Assembly: GCF_019492185.1 (NCBI RefSeq)
Contig: NZ_JAICCF010000002.1
Coordinates: 992,001 to 1,056,000, forward strand
Source: Chitinophaga rhizophila
GTDB taxonomy: Bacteria; Bacteroidota; Bacteroidia; Chitinophagales; Chitinophagaceae
Length of the DNA stretch: 64,000 nucleotides
Direction: 5' to 3'
Shown one piece after another: positions 62,617-64,000 of this stretch. A program made the translations under genes and the position numbers. How positions within the stretch are numbered: the first letter of the stretch is position 1; every line of letters starts with the position of its first letter. The notes under the pieces are model-generated. The model ran no database searches. It was not told the origin of the DNA and worked only from the letters and a program-made list of their open reading frames with translations.

Positions 62617-63150
62617 ATGATCTCAAAACCTCAACCTGGAGAATTTGTCCCCTTTCAGGAAGTATATATTAACGCTGTCGGAGACGCCGACGTTCAGACG
62701 ATCGTAGAAGAACTGAAAGACAGTACCTATGCATTTTTCACTGCTATACCAGAGGAGAAGGCCGACTACGCATATGCGCCCGGTAAATGGACGGTCAAGG
62801 AAACTTTAGGACACATGATTGATACAGAGAGAGTATTTGCCTATCGGCTGTTATGCTTCCTGCGTGGGGAGACACAGGAACTGCCCGGGTTTGAGCAGGA
62901 CGATTACGTCCTAAATTCATTTGCCGGAGAACGTTCGTTACAGGACCTGGCAAACGAATTTAGGGTAGTACGCGAATCAACGATATACCTTTTCCGTAAT
63001 CTGAAGAAAGAGCAGGAAACCATTATGGGTAAGGCCAGCAACAACCCGGTATCTGTCAGAACATTGGCCTACATTATTCCTGGTCATGAATTGCACCATC
63101 TGCGGATTCTGAAAGAAAGATACCTACCTGGACTTGGTATCAGAATCTAA
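62617..63150 (+). CDS. DinB/YfiT-type four-helix protein
   Basis: 177 residues. The DinB superfamily contains metal-binding four-helix bundles, some acting as thiol transferases. The three metal His are visible: His66 in LGHMIDTER, and His157 and His161 in PGHELHHLRIL. WTVKETLGHM is the usual motif. The end overlaps the convergent phosphatase-like gene by 27 bases. Confidence 0.88.
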   Translation: MISKPQPGEFVPFQEVYINAVGDADVQTIVEELKDSTYAFFTAIPEEKADYAYAPGKWTVKETLGHMIDTERVFAYRLLCFLRGETQELPGFEQDDYVLNSFAGERSLQDLANEFRVVRESTIYLFRNLKKEQETIMGKASNNPVSVRTLAYIIPGHELHHLRILKERYLPGLGIRI

Positions 63151-64000
63151 CCAGGTATTGACAGTATTCACACTTGTTTCCAGTACAATCTTATAGAAAC
63201 GGGAAGACAGTTGTTTTACATCCAGTAATGCATGACGGTTCTGTACGGGTACCTCTGCCAGCAGCCGGTACTCGTCAGTGCCTCCCGTCTTAAAGTTGTT
63301 TGTAGTTGTTACCCATATCTTCACATTACCCGTATCCTGCAGGGCAGACCACTTCAGGTCAATATTTCCCTGGATAAAGTTAGCTGACGGATTAGCAATA
63401 GCCACCTTCCCTATCATCGGGATACCGTCTATCTCACGGGCTGTATTCACAGGGATATCCATGTTCAGGTAACGGGCAATAGTTGGCATAATATCCACAA
63501 TTCCCGGCTCATAATAGCGGGCATAATCATTGGCCGGCTTGTAACTGGTTACCATCCAGGTGCTGCGCTGACGAGGCGATTGTCCGCCGTGATCGCGGCC
63601 TGTCTGCTCATCCCGGCCATGATCTGTAGTAATAACAAGCATCCAGTCTTCCTTATAATGCTGCTGCCTGTAACTGATAGCTTCCCAGAGGCGGCCCATT
63701 TGCTTGTCCATCATTTCTACGGCTTTATAAAACTCCGGACTATCACCGTGCCCATGTCCCATATCATCTGTATATTCCAGGTACACCCATGACAGGGAAG
63801 GCGCGTCTTTTCTGATGCCCGCAGTTGCCTCATCAATCACTTTCTCATCAATGGCATGCATAAAGTCCCGCTTGCGGTCGTGCGGGAAACGTACGGTATC
63901 CAGCTCATATCCGTCTGCATGCAGATCGATATGTACATTGCCTGCCGCTTCCAGACCATCTCCTGCCAGCTTCGTGCGGTTATCGAGCCAGCTGGAATAG
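63124..64000 (-). CDS. alkaline-phosphatase-superfamily protein (nucleotide pyrophosphatase/phosphodiesterase type), 3' part
   Basis: The frame is open through the right window edge; the N-terminal metal and nucleophile region is outside. Visible metal-site motifs are YTDDMGHGHGDSPEFY and TTDHGRDEQTGRDHGGQ, typical of type I phosphodiesterase/nucleotide pyrophosphatase enzymes. After the catalytic part a strand-rich C-terminal domain (about 75 residues) follows. The frame continues upstream of ATG 63861 (SSWLDNRTKLAGDGLEA), so that Met is internal. Confidence 0.85.
   Translation of the reverse strand, partial: YSSWLDNRTKLAGDGLEAAGNVHIDLHADGYELDTVRFPHDRKRDFMHAIDEKVIDEATAGIRKDAPSLSWVYLEYTDDMGHGHGDSPEFYKAVEMMDKQMGRLWEAISYRQQHYKEDWMLVITTDHGRDEQTGRDHGGQSPRQRSTWMVTSYKPANDYARYYEPGIVDIMPTIARYLNMDIPVNTAREIDGIPMIGKVAIANPSANFIQGNIDLKWSALQDTGNVKIWVTTTNNFKTGGTDEYRLLAEVPVQNRHALLDVKQLSSRFYKIVLETSVNTVNTWLDSDTKSR

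Overview
The window looks like chromosomal DNA of a Bacteroidota soil or plant-associated polysaccharide degrader, most likely Chitinophaga or a close relative in the Chitinophagaceae. The evidence is three complete SusC/SusD-type or STN-type outer-membrane modules with ECF sigma/FecR pairs, a T9SS sorting tail on a PL11 lyase, many SPII lipoproteins, TAnnTTTG (-7) promoter elements in place of sigma-70 hexamers, weak Shine-Dalgarno use and a mid-range GC content. Genus is an inference; no rRNA is present.

Layout. 1-2 kb: start of a truncated SusC-type receptor gene and a GH43 enzyme. 2.5-10.4 kb (+): an ECF sigma factor, FecR anti-sigma, SusC and SusD, with no enzyme attached. 10.5-21 kb (-): a complete beta-glucan utilisation locus with ECF sigma, FecR, SusC, SusD, a PKD-type surface lipoprotein, GH16 and GH30. 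21.2-22.7 kb: tRNA-Asp followed by a 1.45-kb islet bounded by a 16-bp copy of the tRNA 3' end and carrying a DUF1016 nuclease gene broken by an amber codon. 23-35 kb: small transcription units (Crp-like regulator, CPBP protease, methyltransferase-like protein, Tet-type MFS pump, AraC regulator, VOC protein, DUF6157, aldo/keto reductase plus quinone reductase divergent from a LysR regulator). 35-38 kb (-): a third ECF/FecR pair whose partner is an STN domain joined to a small beta-barrel instead of a SusC. 38.8-39.4 kb: an unusual tandem array. 39.8-51 kb: a purine catabolism cluster running from xanthine dehydrogenase to ureidoglycine aminohydrolase, ending in a DUF6986 aldolase/malate-synthase-like protein. 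51-64 kb: KTSC protein, ThuA-like protein, serine hydrolase, PL11 lyase, 2-hydroxyacid dehydrogenase, M43 and S41 peptidases, DUF2459, rhomboid, DinB and a truncated alkaline-phosphatase-superfamily gene.

How the parts fit. Each ECF/FecR pair should sense substrate occupancy of its STN-bearing receptor and switch on the adjacent genes. The beta-glucan locus is self-contained: surface capture, endo-cleavage by GH16 and GH30, and import by SusCD. Purine genes convert xanthine to urate, HIU, OHCU, allantoin, allantoate, ureidoglycine and ureidoglycolate; the enzyme that would release glyoxylate is not recognisable, and DUF6986 sits where it would be expected.

The most interesting non-coding signals are: (1) a strict 11-nt word periodicity over about 570 bp, organised into a 110-bp higher-order repeat, with a second small cluster 14 kb away; (2) candidate cis-antisense RNAs in both FecR-susC gaps, each with a TACTTTTG box abutting the susC start codon and an antisense-oriented intrinsic terminator, resembling the PUL antisense RNAs known from Bacteroides (DonS type); (3) the tRNA-Asp islet; (4) two copies of a long near-perfect palindrome 58 kb apart.
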